Positions 12,982-23,657 of a stretch of DNA of 64,000 nucleotides are shown in pieces. The stretch covers positions 13,702,001 to 13,766,000 of the forward strand of contig JACGWO010000003.1 of the NCBI GenBank assembly GCA_034509735.1, given 5' to 3'. The number at the start of each line of letters is the position of its first letter. Positions within the stretch are counted from its first letter, which is position 1. Under the pieces are notes generated by a model. The model searched no databases and was not told the DNA's origin. It saw only the letters and a list, made by a program, of their open reading frames with translations. The translations under genes were made by a program, and so were the position numbers. This stretch comes from Sesamum alatum (lineage: Eukaryota; Streptophyta; Magnoliopsida; Lamiales; Pedaliaceae).

Positions 12982-13552
12982 TGTTGGGAGAATTGACGGA
13001 TATGCCAGAATTGTGTATTATGAAGTCGAGGCAAGAGTTAGACTCTTTATCTTTAAGAAAATTGTTGCCCAGCTCTGGTGCTAATGAAAACAACAATTTG
13101 TCTCCCAAGATACAACGATTTACAATCTCAAAGTAGCAGCACTACAAACTTTAAGAAACGGCGAACCAAAAAATATTTTGGAACTCTCTTACTAAATTAT
13201 ACTTGCATAAGATTTTTATTGCTTAATAATGCTATGTAATGAATTGAATGAATGAAATGAAAAGGGAGGATCTATTTATAAAAGTTGGAAAGGTGTCATG
13301 AATGGACATGTCCAATAAGAAAAGATGCATTTGAAAGGTTATGACCTTTCATCCAAATGGACGCATCATTTCACCCAAATGACATACCATTTCGGTTGAT
13401 TAGACATGGTTGGATGATGATTGGACGTCATCAACCATCATCCACGTATCACGAGCTTGTTATGCGTCGCACATCGTAACTAATCAATTATCATGGTTTA
13501 ATCCGATAGACATAAATTTATCCTTTAATTTATCATTTATCATTTTCCAACA
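12982..13552 (-). mobile_element. Probable LTR remnant (about 570 bp) inside the Harbinger element
   Basis: The segment has inverted LTR-type ends: TGTTGGGAGAATTG at 12982 and TTTTCCAACA ending at 13552, giving TG...CA on either strand. The minus strand begins TGTTGGAAAATGATAAATG, a common start of plant Copia LTRs, and the interior has a TATTTATAAA-like core. No matching 5-bp target repeat is visible (AAACT versus GGTGA), so the assignment is tentative. The 200 bp to its left (12776-12981) may be internal sequence of the same element. Confidence 0.4.
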
Positions 13553-14480
13553 GGTGAAAGAGATGCCATTATTACACTAACAAATTTATCAAGCTTTGTG
13601 GTAATTGCATTGCAAGTTACATCCATTTATATAGAGGAAGAAGAAAAGAATGTGACAAAAGACTTGCAAAGAATCATTACAATTAAGAAATCTAAGATGA
13701 TAAGTCTAGTTCAATTCATGTACTCTATGCACACTTAAAAATCTTGTGTAGTCATTTAGATTGCGGTACAACTCATTAGGACATTGCAAAGATGTTAGGA
13801 AGTCATTACAGAATCATTTGAGTTGTGAATTTATACACTAGATTCAAGGAGGTACTAATTGGAGTTGGCAAGTCTTAACAAAAAGTTAGACTATACACAC
13901 ATGTAAGCACACACCATGCAAGGAATATATTCCTTGCATAAATCACCTTATCATTCAAAAGGTTTGATTCTCTACTCTCATCTCTTGGGAAGAGTACACG
14001 CACAATTCATCCAAAAGATTTGCATTCATCATAAACTTGGTCTAAATGAATACAAACAAAATTATACCATGAATTCTTGTGAAAAAGCATCCTTGATACA
14101 TTTTAAAGACTTGTATATTCATAGGAATATATAAGCATACAACTTGGAAAAAATTGTATATCAAAGCAACAAATCATATAGCAAAAATAAGCTTAGCACT
14201 TAAATTCCTAACCAAATTTATGATTTTTTTGCAATTTCTTACCGAGTAATTCGGTGGATTTGCACTTAAATAAGCTCAACACTTAAATATGATGAACCAA
14301 ACATATAAAATTGAAGAAATGAACGGACAAGTATATAAAAAATAATCTTAAAGCCAAAACGGAACTTCCATGAATTAAAATAGAAAATCTTGGAAAAAAT
14401 CATCATCTCACCGAACCTATTCAATCGAAACAGTGCGTATGAGCTAAAACTCACTGCCTGAATTTTCTTATCAAGCCCTC
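13553..14480. other. Non-coding interior of the Harbinger element
   Basis: AT-rich sequence with no reading frame resembling a known domain. It could be remains of the Harbinger accessory gene or a further old insertion. I could not assign it. Confidence 0.4.
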
Positions 14481-15714
14481 GTTCTAAGCTGTCGAGAAGT
14501 TTGAGAATTTGACAATAAAAACTTTAGGGTAATGGACGTGTAAATGCTGAAATATTGATCTAGTTTTTATATTCTCTATTATTAAATCCCAAGTAGTAAA
14601 CTTACACACAAGTATGGATACTACAAAGGGTATTTTTGGTAATTCCGTACTTGTCCAAAGTTTAATCCAATGTAGTAAATCATACAAAACAGAAAATTAT
14701 TAATCCAACAAACCAATATATGATAAAGTAAACAACCTACTATTATCTGGCTTAATCCAAACCTACATTTAATACAGGTTAATTCAATCCTATATTTAAT
14801 CCCAACACAAAAGTAAACGTACCCTTAATGTCTTGTGTGTGACCCTTATAGGTTCACCGTCAGCTAGACTTAGGTTTGTATCACATATATAATTTAATCC
14901 GGCAACTAACTTGCTCTAGATTAAGTACATCGTGTTCAGTTAATCACTCTTGATTAACTCATTAATCCAAGAGTACCCGTTACCATGGGTGGCCGTCTAG
15001 GTAACGGTCCATGGAACTAGAGAATAGGTGAAATTGGTGTGAACCTTTCACCTGCGCATACTGTATGGATACAATCCTTCCATCAAGCTATCGCCTGATC
15101 AAAGTCTAAGGCATGGACTTCTAAATCGATTCTCATACTTGACTTCGATAACTAGGTCTCCACTCTTAACTGTGTTTCTCATTAATCAACATGAAAAACT
15201 ATTTTTCTTTAATTAACAGCTGTGGCCACAGGCTTCTAGAGATGAACACAGTCTAGAGGACATATGAGATCATCATCATCTCATTATGGGAGATGAATTC
15301 CTTCTTGGAACGCACCAACCTCCATGTATGTTCTGATTGCACTGGTGCAGGAATTTTGACATCCACGTAATACTGCAGTTACATCAGCCAGGACCAAGAT
15401 ACAACCGCCCCATACACAAGGCTACTGTGGCTCCTCAGGTCGAAGGACTAACTTTCATACTATCACAAGTAAGGAGTTCCAGTCATACCTATCACGCCGC
15501 ATGGGTTTCCATATGACAACTCCTGTGAGTTAATTTAGTGAACTTGACATCCCACTTGTCAAACACCCACTAAAAGATATAGATGTCATACATCCGTCGT
15601 AAATGAAACTCGACACTCATCACATGAATGCATCACTTAGTGCAAGTCTCTACAGAACTTCTCACTGCCCATTCATGAGGGTTCTTGACTTGGAATATTT
15701 TAGAACTCTTTTAG

Positions 15715-15975
15715 GGTATACAATAAATCATATTATTTCAGAGCCCTATTTACCGAGAGAGGCTTCTTCTGGCCCTAACAGTCCATGTTGCTAGATTCAT
15801 TGATCGGATTGACGGTAGTTGCTATCTCAGCCTTATTCCCCGGCTTCCTCGTTTTCTAATTGTCCTAGAGGGTTGCGGCTGCTTCTCACTCATCTTACCT
15901 GCTCTTCCAGTAATGGAACCTGATGCTGCATGACCAGACTGTTGTAGATCAATAACAGGGCCTGTCATGATCAAC
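15715..15975. other. Segment present in solo LTR copy 2 but absent from copy 1
   Basis: Copy 1 runs directly from its GACTTGGAACGTTTCAGA block (about 2992-3009) into TTGGTTTCATGACC (about 3023). Copy 2 has about 260 extra bases between the equivalent blocks. The extra segment is less AT-rich than its surroundings. On the minus strand it can be read without a stop for about 50 codons, including VIDLQQSGHAASGSITGRAG and EKQPQPSRTIRKRGSRG. I do not recognise the product. It may be a captured host gene fragment, or an ancestral part of the family lost from copy 1. Confidence 0.5.
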
Positions 15976-16268
15976 CATCGGAAGTTGGTTTCATAGTCGC
16001 TATCAAATGCGCGACCCAACTTCATTAGTTTAACTGTTCTGTGGGCTTTGTCCTTGAAATGCAGTAATAACCTAAAATACAACACGACAAAGATGGCCAA
16101 AATTATATTCATGACATTTAAAATTGCATCGAATAAGATATTAACAGTAGATTACAAAACAACCAACTAATTGACTTTCTGATCACCTACACTAAGGGGT
16201 TGTTTACTTTGATGGATTGACGCAAATATTGCTGGATATCTAGGCCAATCTAGCAATATACCTCATTT

Positions 16269-17039
16269 CAGTGTTTTACAACCCAACCCGGACCGGCCGG
16301 TCAGACCAGTAAACCCGTGATTCGGTCCTTAAAATGGTCCGATCCCACCCATAAAATCGGATTAGCCTCAAAACCGTTCTATTTTTTGAAAACTGCTCGA
16401 ACCACTGGTTGAATCGATCTCGAATCAAGTGAACCGGTCGGTTCATGAACTTTTTCTAAATTTTCAAAAGTTGATACAATTTGAAATTGAATCATGACAT
16501 TTCATATGAAAATTGAGAAAAAAACCAACAAACCAACACCGACATTTTAATAATTATTTGAATTATATATTTATAAATGAACAAACTCATAAGCCTGTAA
16601 TTCAATTAAATTTTTATCTCCTATGATTACTTAAGTTTCTAATTAAATAATTAATAGAATAAGATTTATATATTATTTTAAAAATGGGGGATGCTAGCTA
16701 TTTATTGGCGATTAGATTAGTTCTACCTTAATTATAATGGTATATGGTTCATTATTTTTGTTATTTACGCAATTCTTCTATTTCTATTCTTGGCCTAAAT
16801 TTTTAATATACTTATTTTACTATCAAATTTTTGGATACTTTTACTTCTTATATGAACTTAAAAAAATATTTAATATTTTTGTATTTTTTATTATTTTAAT
16901 ATAATTTTATACATTAATTTTTATTATGACATAATTATGACATCACTGGTTCGACCACGATTCACTCAGCGGTTAAACCAGTGACTCTTGACCTACTCAA
17001 TTTTTTGGTTCGATCAACGGTTTGGATTTTAAAACATTG
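16269..17039. mobile_element. hAT MITE (771 bp) with perfect 8-bp target duplication
   Basis: It is flanked by identical 8-mers CCTCATTT (16261-16268 and 17040-17047). The ends are CAGTGTTTTACAACCC and, reverse strand, CAATGTTTTAAAATCC. The left subterminal region CCCGGACCGGCCGGTC...GACCAGT closely resembles the left end of the hAT element at 9156. The right subterminal region repeats ACTGGTTCGACC and AACCAGTGAC, also as in that element. No coding capacity is present. It is best read as a deletion derivative or a related non-autonomous member of the same hAT family. Confidence 0.88.
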
Positions 17040-17122
17040 CCTCATTTACTTTGTTAGATCGTGGCCCGACTCCAATCCACTCAACCCAAAAGAACCTGTG
17101 ACTAACCCCTATAATTTATCAA

Positions 17123-17141
17123 GGGGGGGGGGGGGGGGGGG
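17123..17141. repeat. Poly-G run of 19 bases
   Basis: Nineteen consecutive G residues inside the Harbinger-like element. The length is unreliable in an assembly. A structure-forming role is possible but nothing around it supports one. Confidence 0.9.
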
Positions 17142-18258
17142 ATTTGCAAGGCCTAATTTTTTGCAATGTAGGTTCATTTACTATTTTGTCCCTAAATTGT
17201 GAGAGGAAATACGTAACTACACTTGTATTTGAAAATGAATGCTACCACAATTTTTTCTTTCTCCTCTTCTCCCTTGTTTCTTACCTATTCATTTTCAACC
17301 TACTTCCGGCGCTCAACTACCCACCAAGATTTCGTCCGCCACTGCAACAACCTTTGCGTTCGTACAATCGACGCTAGACAACTTGTGCCAACCAATATTC
17401 ACGTCTGAATTCTTTTGAATTTGATCAATTTGTTTTATTCACAAGCTCGAGCACAATTTGATGAAGGTAAACCCAATTCAAATGGAGCAGAGGCATCAAC
17501 TGCATTCTGAATTTGAGAACAACCCAAAATAGAGTACCCAAAGAAGAGTAAGCTCCCTTTTCTTCGCTACTATATTTCGCAGTTTCATCGTCAATTTCCA
17601 CCAACAACAGGTAGTTAGATACTTTTACGAACTCTTTCCTTGATTCTTCTCAAGCCAAATCTCTCATCCATCGCCAGAATCTTTAGCCTTAGCTGCCGAA
17701 AACCAGACCCCTCGCTGGAAAATAGGTTTTCTTGGAAACAAATAAAAAGTCGGGGATAATTAAAACTTAAATAGAAAGTCTAGAGTTCATGGTTTGCATC
17801 CTCACTCTGCTTCCCAACTTCTGAACATTCTTTAATTTCATAGTGGGATTTTCAACATTCTTCAATGTTAACATTCTTGCCTGCAAGACCTAATGGGATT
17901 TTCCCATCTTCAATTTCGTTGACATTGAGATCCAATAGGAGTTTTCAGAAATTATCTCCATTCTTTTCTAATTGCGTTTTCAATATTCCTAATTGATGTT
18001 TTTCCCAAATTTTTCCAAACTTAAAGAGCTGACCAGGTTCTAGAATGTATAACGACAAGGGCATTATCGAAAATTCATATCTAAACCACAAATTATCCTA
18101 CAATGTAAAATGCACCCCACAAAAAGGATTTCAAATCAGCCAGTAAAACCAACATGTACTTCACTTGATAAAACTTGTAAATATATCCTATCCTTTATTT
18201 TTATCCCAACAGGCTGAATCCACCACTTTTTTCATCCAAAAAAGTAAACGACCTCTGA

Positions 18259-19050
18259 CAATTTGCTCACAACTTTCTTCTCGTTGGCCACATTTACCAT
18301 CATTGGAGTAGTGTACTCCAATATGCACCCCAACTAATGAGCAATTTCCTCGTCCATGAAGCAATTGGTTCTTTCACTATCAATTAGAAATTGTATGCTC
18401 TTGTCATATAATGTCGCTTGGATTCTAATTGTCTTGACCTCTATATTTCTAGTCATAATATTTAGGGATATGGTCATCTCTTCCCGTTGAACTTCCTCCA
18501 ATTGATAGTCTGGTTCACTAGTGTAAGCTAAATTGTTTCCTTTTCTTCATGAGTCGAGAGGAAAAAAAGGTTGTCTGTTTTGACACACGTGGCCTGGTTT
18601 GTAGACTTTATCACAATTATACGGTAAGTTCTTCGCCCTCCTAACCTGCATTTCTGCATCAGAAAGTAATCTCTTGGAGATTGGGTTGTGATTTGGTGGT
18701 CTAATAGGTGGTTTGATGAGTGAGTGCTAGTCTTTTGGTTACTAAAGAAGGGGGATAGGTTTGATTTTGGAGAGTTTTGAAATTTATTGTTGGGCCAAGA
18801 TTTTGGGGTGTGATTTAATCTTTTCATAATCGCATCGACTTTGTTCTCTTGGTTTTTAGCTAGGGTGATAGCATGGTGTAACTTAGTAGGCCTATAGATA
18901 GTACATGCCCCTTAATATCTTCCCTGAATCCGTTAGCTAAACAAGTTACAAAATTCTTTTACATCTCTTTTAACTACCATGTGGGCGATATCGTTGGATC
19001 AATCTCATTGCGATCGCACATCTGTCATTCATTATTACCCCAAAAGACAT
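18259..19050 (-). pseudogene. Degenerate Ty3/gypsy gag and aspartic protease (second half of the split element)
   Basis: Reading from high to low coordinates on the minus strand: ACTIYRPTKLHHAITLAK and KVDAIMK (about 18930-18830) are gag C-terminal sequence. YNCDKVYKPGHVC (about 18620-18580) is a zinc knuckle with the first Cys lost. FLIDSERTNCFMDEEIAH (about 18400-18340) is the aspartic protease, with the catalytic D(S/T)G changed to DSE. Then LGCILEYTTPMMVNVANEKKV runs to the Harbinger-like border at 18258. A stop separates EEIAH from LGC. Continuing past the inserted elements to 5713 restores the protease-RT linker in the same frame. The 5' LTR was not found. Confidence 0.8.
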
Positions 19051-19911
19051 TGCAACAACTTAATTGAATTTGGTCTTATGCACTCAAACACCATGCTTTA
19101 GCTGGCTAATTCCGCCCTTGATTTTTCCCTCGATTGAACGACCTTGTTTATATAAATCTTCACTCAAAATCGAACGGTTAGGATCTCATCTGGTGATTCC
19201 TCTCAAGAACCTAACACCAACGGAAGGAGAAAATTGTAAATGTCATGCTATTAGAAGAATATTTTAAACAAATAAAAATAAGGTGGTTTGTACCCTATTC
19301 CTGTGTTCTCTATAAAATTTCACGAATGTTAAAAATCATGCCAGATCCATCTCAGAAGATTGGGTAATTTATTAGTATATAGGATCCTTAAATAATTATA
19401 TAAATACATAATTATATAACAACTAGGTTTATTTAATTCGAACTTTATTGGATTTGTTACATCCAACTTTAATTATACTTTTGCATTTTGAATCAAGAAT
19501 TTCACCACCTTATCCAAAGTCCAAACTTCTACGTTGATTCATTCAAACAATAATGAATTTTAAATTCTTTGACAACTCATTTTCTCTTTTGTTTTTTTTT
19601 CCCCTACAAGAACAAATCAGTCACTAGATTTGACCTGAACAAAGAGCCACCCCCACCCCACCCAACCCCACCACAACCCCGGTAACCCACGTGCTTAATT
19701 CATACTACGTTTTCTCGTTCTTGCCTTTTCTCGTGGCTCAATTTCAGTCGCTTCTCTTTCGTCAACCTTCGCAATAACTACAATCTCCCCACCCCCTCGA
19801 TTTTGCTCTCTGATGTATCAGAGCTAAAATCAGACAAGAGTCTCCAGAATTTCTGTCAAGATTTGCCAGTGTTTAAGTGTCTCTCTCGCTCTCTCTCTGT
19901 CTTGATCATCA
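19051..19911. other. Upstream region of the adenylate kinase gene
   Basis: There is no coding signal in this stretch. The last 150 bp become CT-rich (CTCTCTCGCTCTCTCTCTGTC just before the ATG at 19912), typical of a plant 5' leader. A short upstream frame ATG-TAT-CAG-AGC-TAA lies at 19813-19827, if transcription begins upstream of it. A tract of CCACCCC repeats is at about 19650-19680. The transcription start cannot be placed exactly. Confidence 0.5.
19688..19693. promoter_or_regulatory. G-box (CACGTG) upstream of adenylate kinase
   Basis: A palindromic CACGTG within CCCACGTGC about 220 bp before the start codon. This is the core recognised by plant bZIP and bHLH factors. Position fits a proximal promoter but function is inference only. 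Confidence 0.35.
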
Positions 19912-22900
19912 ATGGCGGTTTTGAACCGCCTTATTATATGCAGAAGTGCCGCATCGCTTCGGAATTTCTGCACGAAATCTGCCGAGGCTGACCTCCGTAG
20001 AGCTTCGTCAGCTCTCTCTTCAGCGCTTCCTGTTCAAAATTCGAAGGGGAAGGGTAGAAGTGTCCAGTGGGTTTTCCTGGGCTGCCCCGGAGTCGGCAAG
20101 GGCACCTACGCTGCCCGGCTATCGAGCCTACTTGGCGTGCCCCACATCGCCACCGGCGATCTTGTGCGCCAGGAGCTATCTTCTCGTGGACCCTTCTCTT
20201 CTAAGGTTCCTCTCTCTCCCTCTGCTAAATTTGTTTCAGTGGTTAAGTGTTTTCTTAGTTCTCGATTCTATTATGTTCTTGTATTTGGGCGTGAATATTT
20301 GTTCCATTTGTTGATTTATTAAGTGGGTATCCTTGATGATTGATACGAAGCCCAGGGAACATTTTTTCTTTATCCAAGGGTTCAAGTTTGTGAATCATTA
20401 TTTTAGGTGTTGGCAGTTTACTGTGGTGGGAGAACGAAGGATTATTAGCTTGGAACGTAATCTCTGACATTTCTTTTGGCAGTGCCTTTATCATGATATT
20501 TGAAATTCCAGGTTAAATTTTGGGTTTGAGAATCCTTGTCTATGTGTTAATATCAACTTATCACTCACTCTTCTCATTATGCAAATTATGTCATTGTTTC
20601 TTGTACCTTTTTATTGTATTGTTCTTTTCCATTTTGTCATTCCTTGTGTTTGTTGTCTTTACTTGTGCAGCTTGCGGACATTGTTAACCAAGGGAAATTA
20701 ATTTCGGATGAGATTATTATAGATCTTCTATCCAAGCGTCTAGAAGATGCGCAGGCTAAGGGTGAAACGGGATTTATTCTTGATGGCTTTCCTCGGACAG
20801 TAAGACAGGCGGTAAGCAATAGCTTTTTCATATTTTCCAAATTGTCAGCAGACGGTAGAATGTTATTTATCAGGGATATTCGACAAGGTCAGCTGGCTTG
20901 CTGTAGTGTAAGCTTTACAACGTAGTCCAGTGTGAGAATTAGTTTTTCCTTTTGTAATTAACCCAGATTTGGAATCAAGTTTATGCTATCCTGACACACT
21001 TGGTTCTCTATTTTTTGGTCTCCAGTTGGTTGCTAATTCAAAAAATAAATCAAGATATCCTGGATGAGAATTGAGAACTCAGAACTCTTTTATAGATAGC
21101 TATGTTCTCTCTTCACCCCCACCCCAACCCCCACTGCTATCTGTCTCTCACTGGGTCTTCCCCTCTCTACTCGTGCTTCTGGTAGCTCGTATGTTCTAAC
21201 CACATTGATTGTTCTGATAATTAAACACGATGCACAAACCATACATAATCAAGAGAACTTTTGTATACCAATTCAACCTTTCTTACTGTTTACCTTTATT
21301 GGAAGAGAGAAGCTAGCAAAAGCAGTTTGGGGGGAATTCCTTATCCATCTGGTTTACCTTATGCAAATGTACTGAATAGCTTCTGTAGATTGGTGTCTTC
21401 TGTCCCGAAATGTCACCTGTTATCAAGTCAATCTAAGTTTGTTTATGTACGTTTTTCGTATAGCTGTCAACCATGTTCTGATCACCCACCAACTAATTCT
21501 GTCTGTAAAGTGGACAATTCTGCACTAGAGATGTAGTCTTCTCTTTGTTGTTTGAAGCTATACTTCATAATTATCCACATAAGACTCCCTCCAAAATATC
21601 AAAATGTCTTCTTTACCCGAGGACCTACTGTTTTGGTGGTTTCTCTCTGTAATGGACAGATCAAGAGATGTCCTGTGATCCTCTTGAGGTCTTCCATGTG
21701 CATCTTTACCACAACTCTCTACCAATGACAAACTAATTACTGCAATTAGCTGTATCATTACCTCTACTTCTCTCTCCATTTTGGCACCGCTTTGTGAAGC
21801 AATTTTGCTTCTGGGTGGTTGCTTGTTACTGTACATAAGAACAGTTTTCTCGTCGTTATATTTTCCTCCCTGGTTTGACAATGCAGGAAATTTTGGAGGG
21901 AGTGACTGATATTGACTTGGTAATCAATCTGAAACTTCGAGAAGAAGCATTGATTGCAAAATGCCTTGGAAGAAGAATTTGCAGTGAGTGTGGAGGGAAT
22001 TACAATGTTGCCTGCATTGACATCAAAAGTGAAGATGGAAGGCCAAGAATGTACATGCCACCGCTTCTTCCTCCTCCGCACTGTGAATCAAAATTAATTA
22101 CACGTACTGATGACACTGAAGAAGTTGTTAAAGAACGTCTGCGAGTTTACAATGAAATGGTAATTCTTCTTGTTAAAGGTTCCATCTCCTGCAGTTTTCT
22201 GGATTAGTTTTTTTTCTTCCAATTCAATTTTGGGGCAAGAATTCTTTGTCTGTAGACTAAGACTATATGCAAATCCTGACAAAAGTCATTAGACGTTAGG
22301 GGATTATTACCAACTATCAGGTGTGACTGAATATGCACGTCGTAAGTACATCACAAGTTGCAGCATTTGAAACATTCAGCAAATTCTGCCATGCATCATT
22401 AACTGTCTCTATCAAATAATATCTTGGAATATTTACATCATTGTGATATGTGATACGATCTGAGAACTATACCATAAAATTAAGAAGTTTCCTTGTGAAA
22501 CTTTTGACTTGTTGGTATGATTACATATTTATATTAATGCGTTCCTCTCTTTCTTTGCTTTCTTACTCACCTATGCATGGCTTTGGACTTGAGAGAATCT
22601 ATCATCACCTTGGCCTCTGTGCCGTATTTCTCGCAGTCTAATGGTTAAGGTTCTTCCAGAAAGCACTTTGTTCCTCTTTTGGTGGGGTGGGTTGAGGTTC
22701 TTTCAAAAAGCACTTTTTACCTCTTTTGGGGTGGGGGTGGGGCAGCAAGTGGAGCTGAAGTTTTTATCTGTTCAGAAAAGGTGGAATTTTATCACTGAAT
22801 GGCTGACTAAGTGCTAGCTGACATAGTTAAGAGAGATGACATTTCAAACTTGATAGTCGCGAGGATGAGTTTTTTGTTGGGAAGATATAGATTTCACATG

Positions 22901-23073
22901 TGTAATATTCTCAAATATTGAAATGGCAGAGTCGGCCAGTTGAAGAATTCTACCGAAGCCGTGGAAAGCTGTTGGAATTCGATCTTCCTGGAGGAATTCC
23001 AGAATCGTGGCAAAAGTTGCTCCACGCTTTAAACCTTGATGATCATGATGACAAAAGAACAGCTGCTGCTTGA
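19912..23073 (+). CDS. ADK: Adenylate kinase, organellar (chloroplast ADK1 / At2g37250-like), four exons
   Basis: It catalyses ATP + AMP to 2 ADP, balancing adenylates in the organelle. Exons are 19912-20205, 20671-20811, 21887-22159 and 22930-23073 with GT-AG introns, giving 283 residues, the usual length for this plant family. Residues 1-50 are rich in Ser, Ala and Arg with few acidic residues, as in a transit peptide. The P-loop GCPGVGKGT is at 57-65, the AMP-binding TGDLVR at 81-86, and ILDGFPRT at 134-141. The LID begins [10 protein letters not shown] at 173-182 with a CxxC pair. [13 protein letters not shown] follows, and the C-terminus [11 protein letters not shown] is highly conserved in plant homologues. 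The start was chosen as the first ATG giving a transit peptide. Arabidopsis ADK is described as chloroplastic, but mitochondrial or dual targeting cannot be excluded from sequence. All key residues are present. Confidence 0.95.
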
Positions 23074-23657
23074 TTGAGACAAAGCTCTGCCAAGATTCTC
23101 TATATAAGGAAGTTATTCTTTGCATGTGACTTCCACATGCATATTGAACACCACCCGAAAATCGATCTTCTAATACATAATAATAGTTGCAGAAGTAGGC
23201 ACTTGAATGTACTTTATTCTTTTTAGCAGGGTTATGAGTTCTATAAGGTGATCTTCTATGTTTATAGATTGAGCATGGTGGTGTTGCTGCTTGTTTTGAC
23301 ACTATAAGCATATAAAATGTAACATGATTTTTGCATTTCTGGTTCTTTAGGAGAGCTGAGGATGTCTTTGTTTTGGGGTAAATTATTTTGGTGGGAATAA
23401 CATATGAGTTTTCGGATGTCATAGACAATGTATAAGATGTCTGTTTTTATTGGCCCGTGTAAGTGAGTCGTTCACTCTCTGTTTCTTCCATTTATGGGCA
23501 GAATTTTTCTTGTTCTCTCGTCTTTTCCGTTGTTCATGTCTGCTCCCTGCAGGAAAACCTCGTATTGCTCCTCATCAGTGTTGTAAACTATGCATAACTA
23601 CTAAGTACTAACCATGATTAGTAATTATGAATCTAAACATTATGATCTATGATCCTG
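23074..23657. other. 3' flank of adenylate kinase
   Basis: Includes the likely 3' untranslated region just after the stop codon. Candidate AATAAT/ATAATA polyadenylation-type motifs lie near 23170-23190. No further gene is seen. Confidence 0.45.

Larger units (their letters stand above)
6630..14824 (+). mobile_element. PIF/Harbinger DNA transposon carrying a decayed transposase and a nested hAT element
   Basis: The left end GGGCTCGTTTACAACAAGAG (6630) and the right end, on the reverse strand GGGTACGTTTACTTTTGTG (from 14824), form an imperfect terminal inverted repeat around CGTTTAC. The 3-bp target TTA is duplicated at 6627-6629 and 14825-14827. TTA or TAA targets are the signature of PIF/Harbinger elements. 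Removing the insert rejoins the solo LTR arms. The transposase remnant lies at 7505-8907. The hAT element at 9156-12767 was inserted later. I did not identify the Myb-like second protein that autonomous Harbinger elements usually carry. Confidence 0.75.
5719..16191 (-). mobile_element. Solo LTR, copy 2, split by a Harbinger insertion
   Basis: The two arms, 5719-6629 and 14828-16191, together align along the length of the solo LTR at 1042-3269. Shared landmarks include TGTGTGACCCTT with GGTTCACC, ACCATGGGTGGC with GTCTAG, the TGTGGCCACAG segment, and the end CTTTCTGRTCACCTA. Boundary bases are TG (5719) and CA (16191). The flanking 5-mers are CTAAT (5714-5718) and CTAAG (16192-16196), a 4/5 match to a duplicated target. 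The terminus at 16191 is a few bases shorter than in copy 1. The element was inserted at the left edge of the Harbinger-like element at 16196. It is interrupted at 6630-14824 and carries an extra unshared segment at about 15715-15975. Confidence 0.72.
16196..18255. mobile_element. Harbinger-like non-autonomous element (about 1.28 kb without its nested hAT MITE)
   Basis: The left end GGGGTTGTTTACTTTGATGG (16196) and the right end, reverse strand GAGGTCGTTTACTTTTTTGG (from 18255), are imperfect inverted repeats. The flanking trinucleotides are TAA (16193-16195) and TGA (18256-18258), a 3-bp target with one change. When this element and the adjoining solo LTR are removed, the two halves of the gypsy polyprotein join in frame, which supports both borders. 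No transposase is present inside, so this element is non-autonomous. Confidence 0.65.

Noticed and set aside
17144..17408. Possible captured gene exon with open frames on the + strand
   Set aside because: Frames overlap in two phases, have no recognisable domain, and lie inside the Harbinger-like element after a poly-G run.
22844..23428. A 194-codon open frame on the minus strand
   Set aside because: It is antisense to the last exon and 3' flank of adenylate kinase, has no recognisable domain and no homologous look. The + strand exon explains the conservation.
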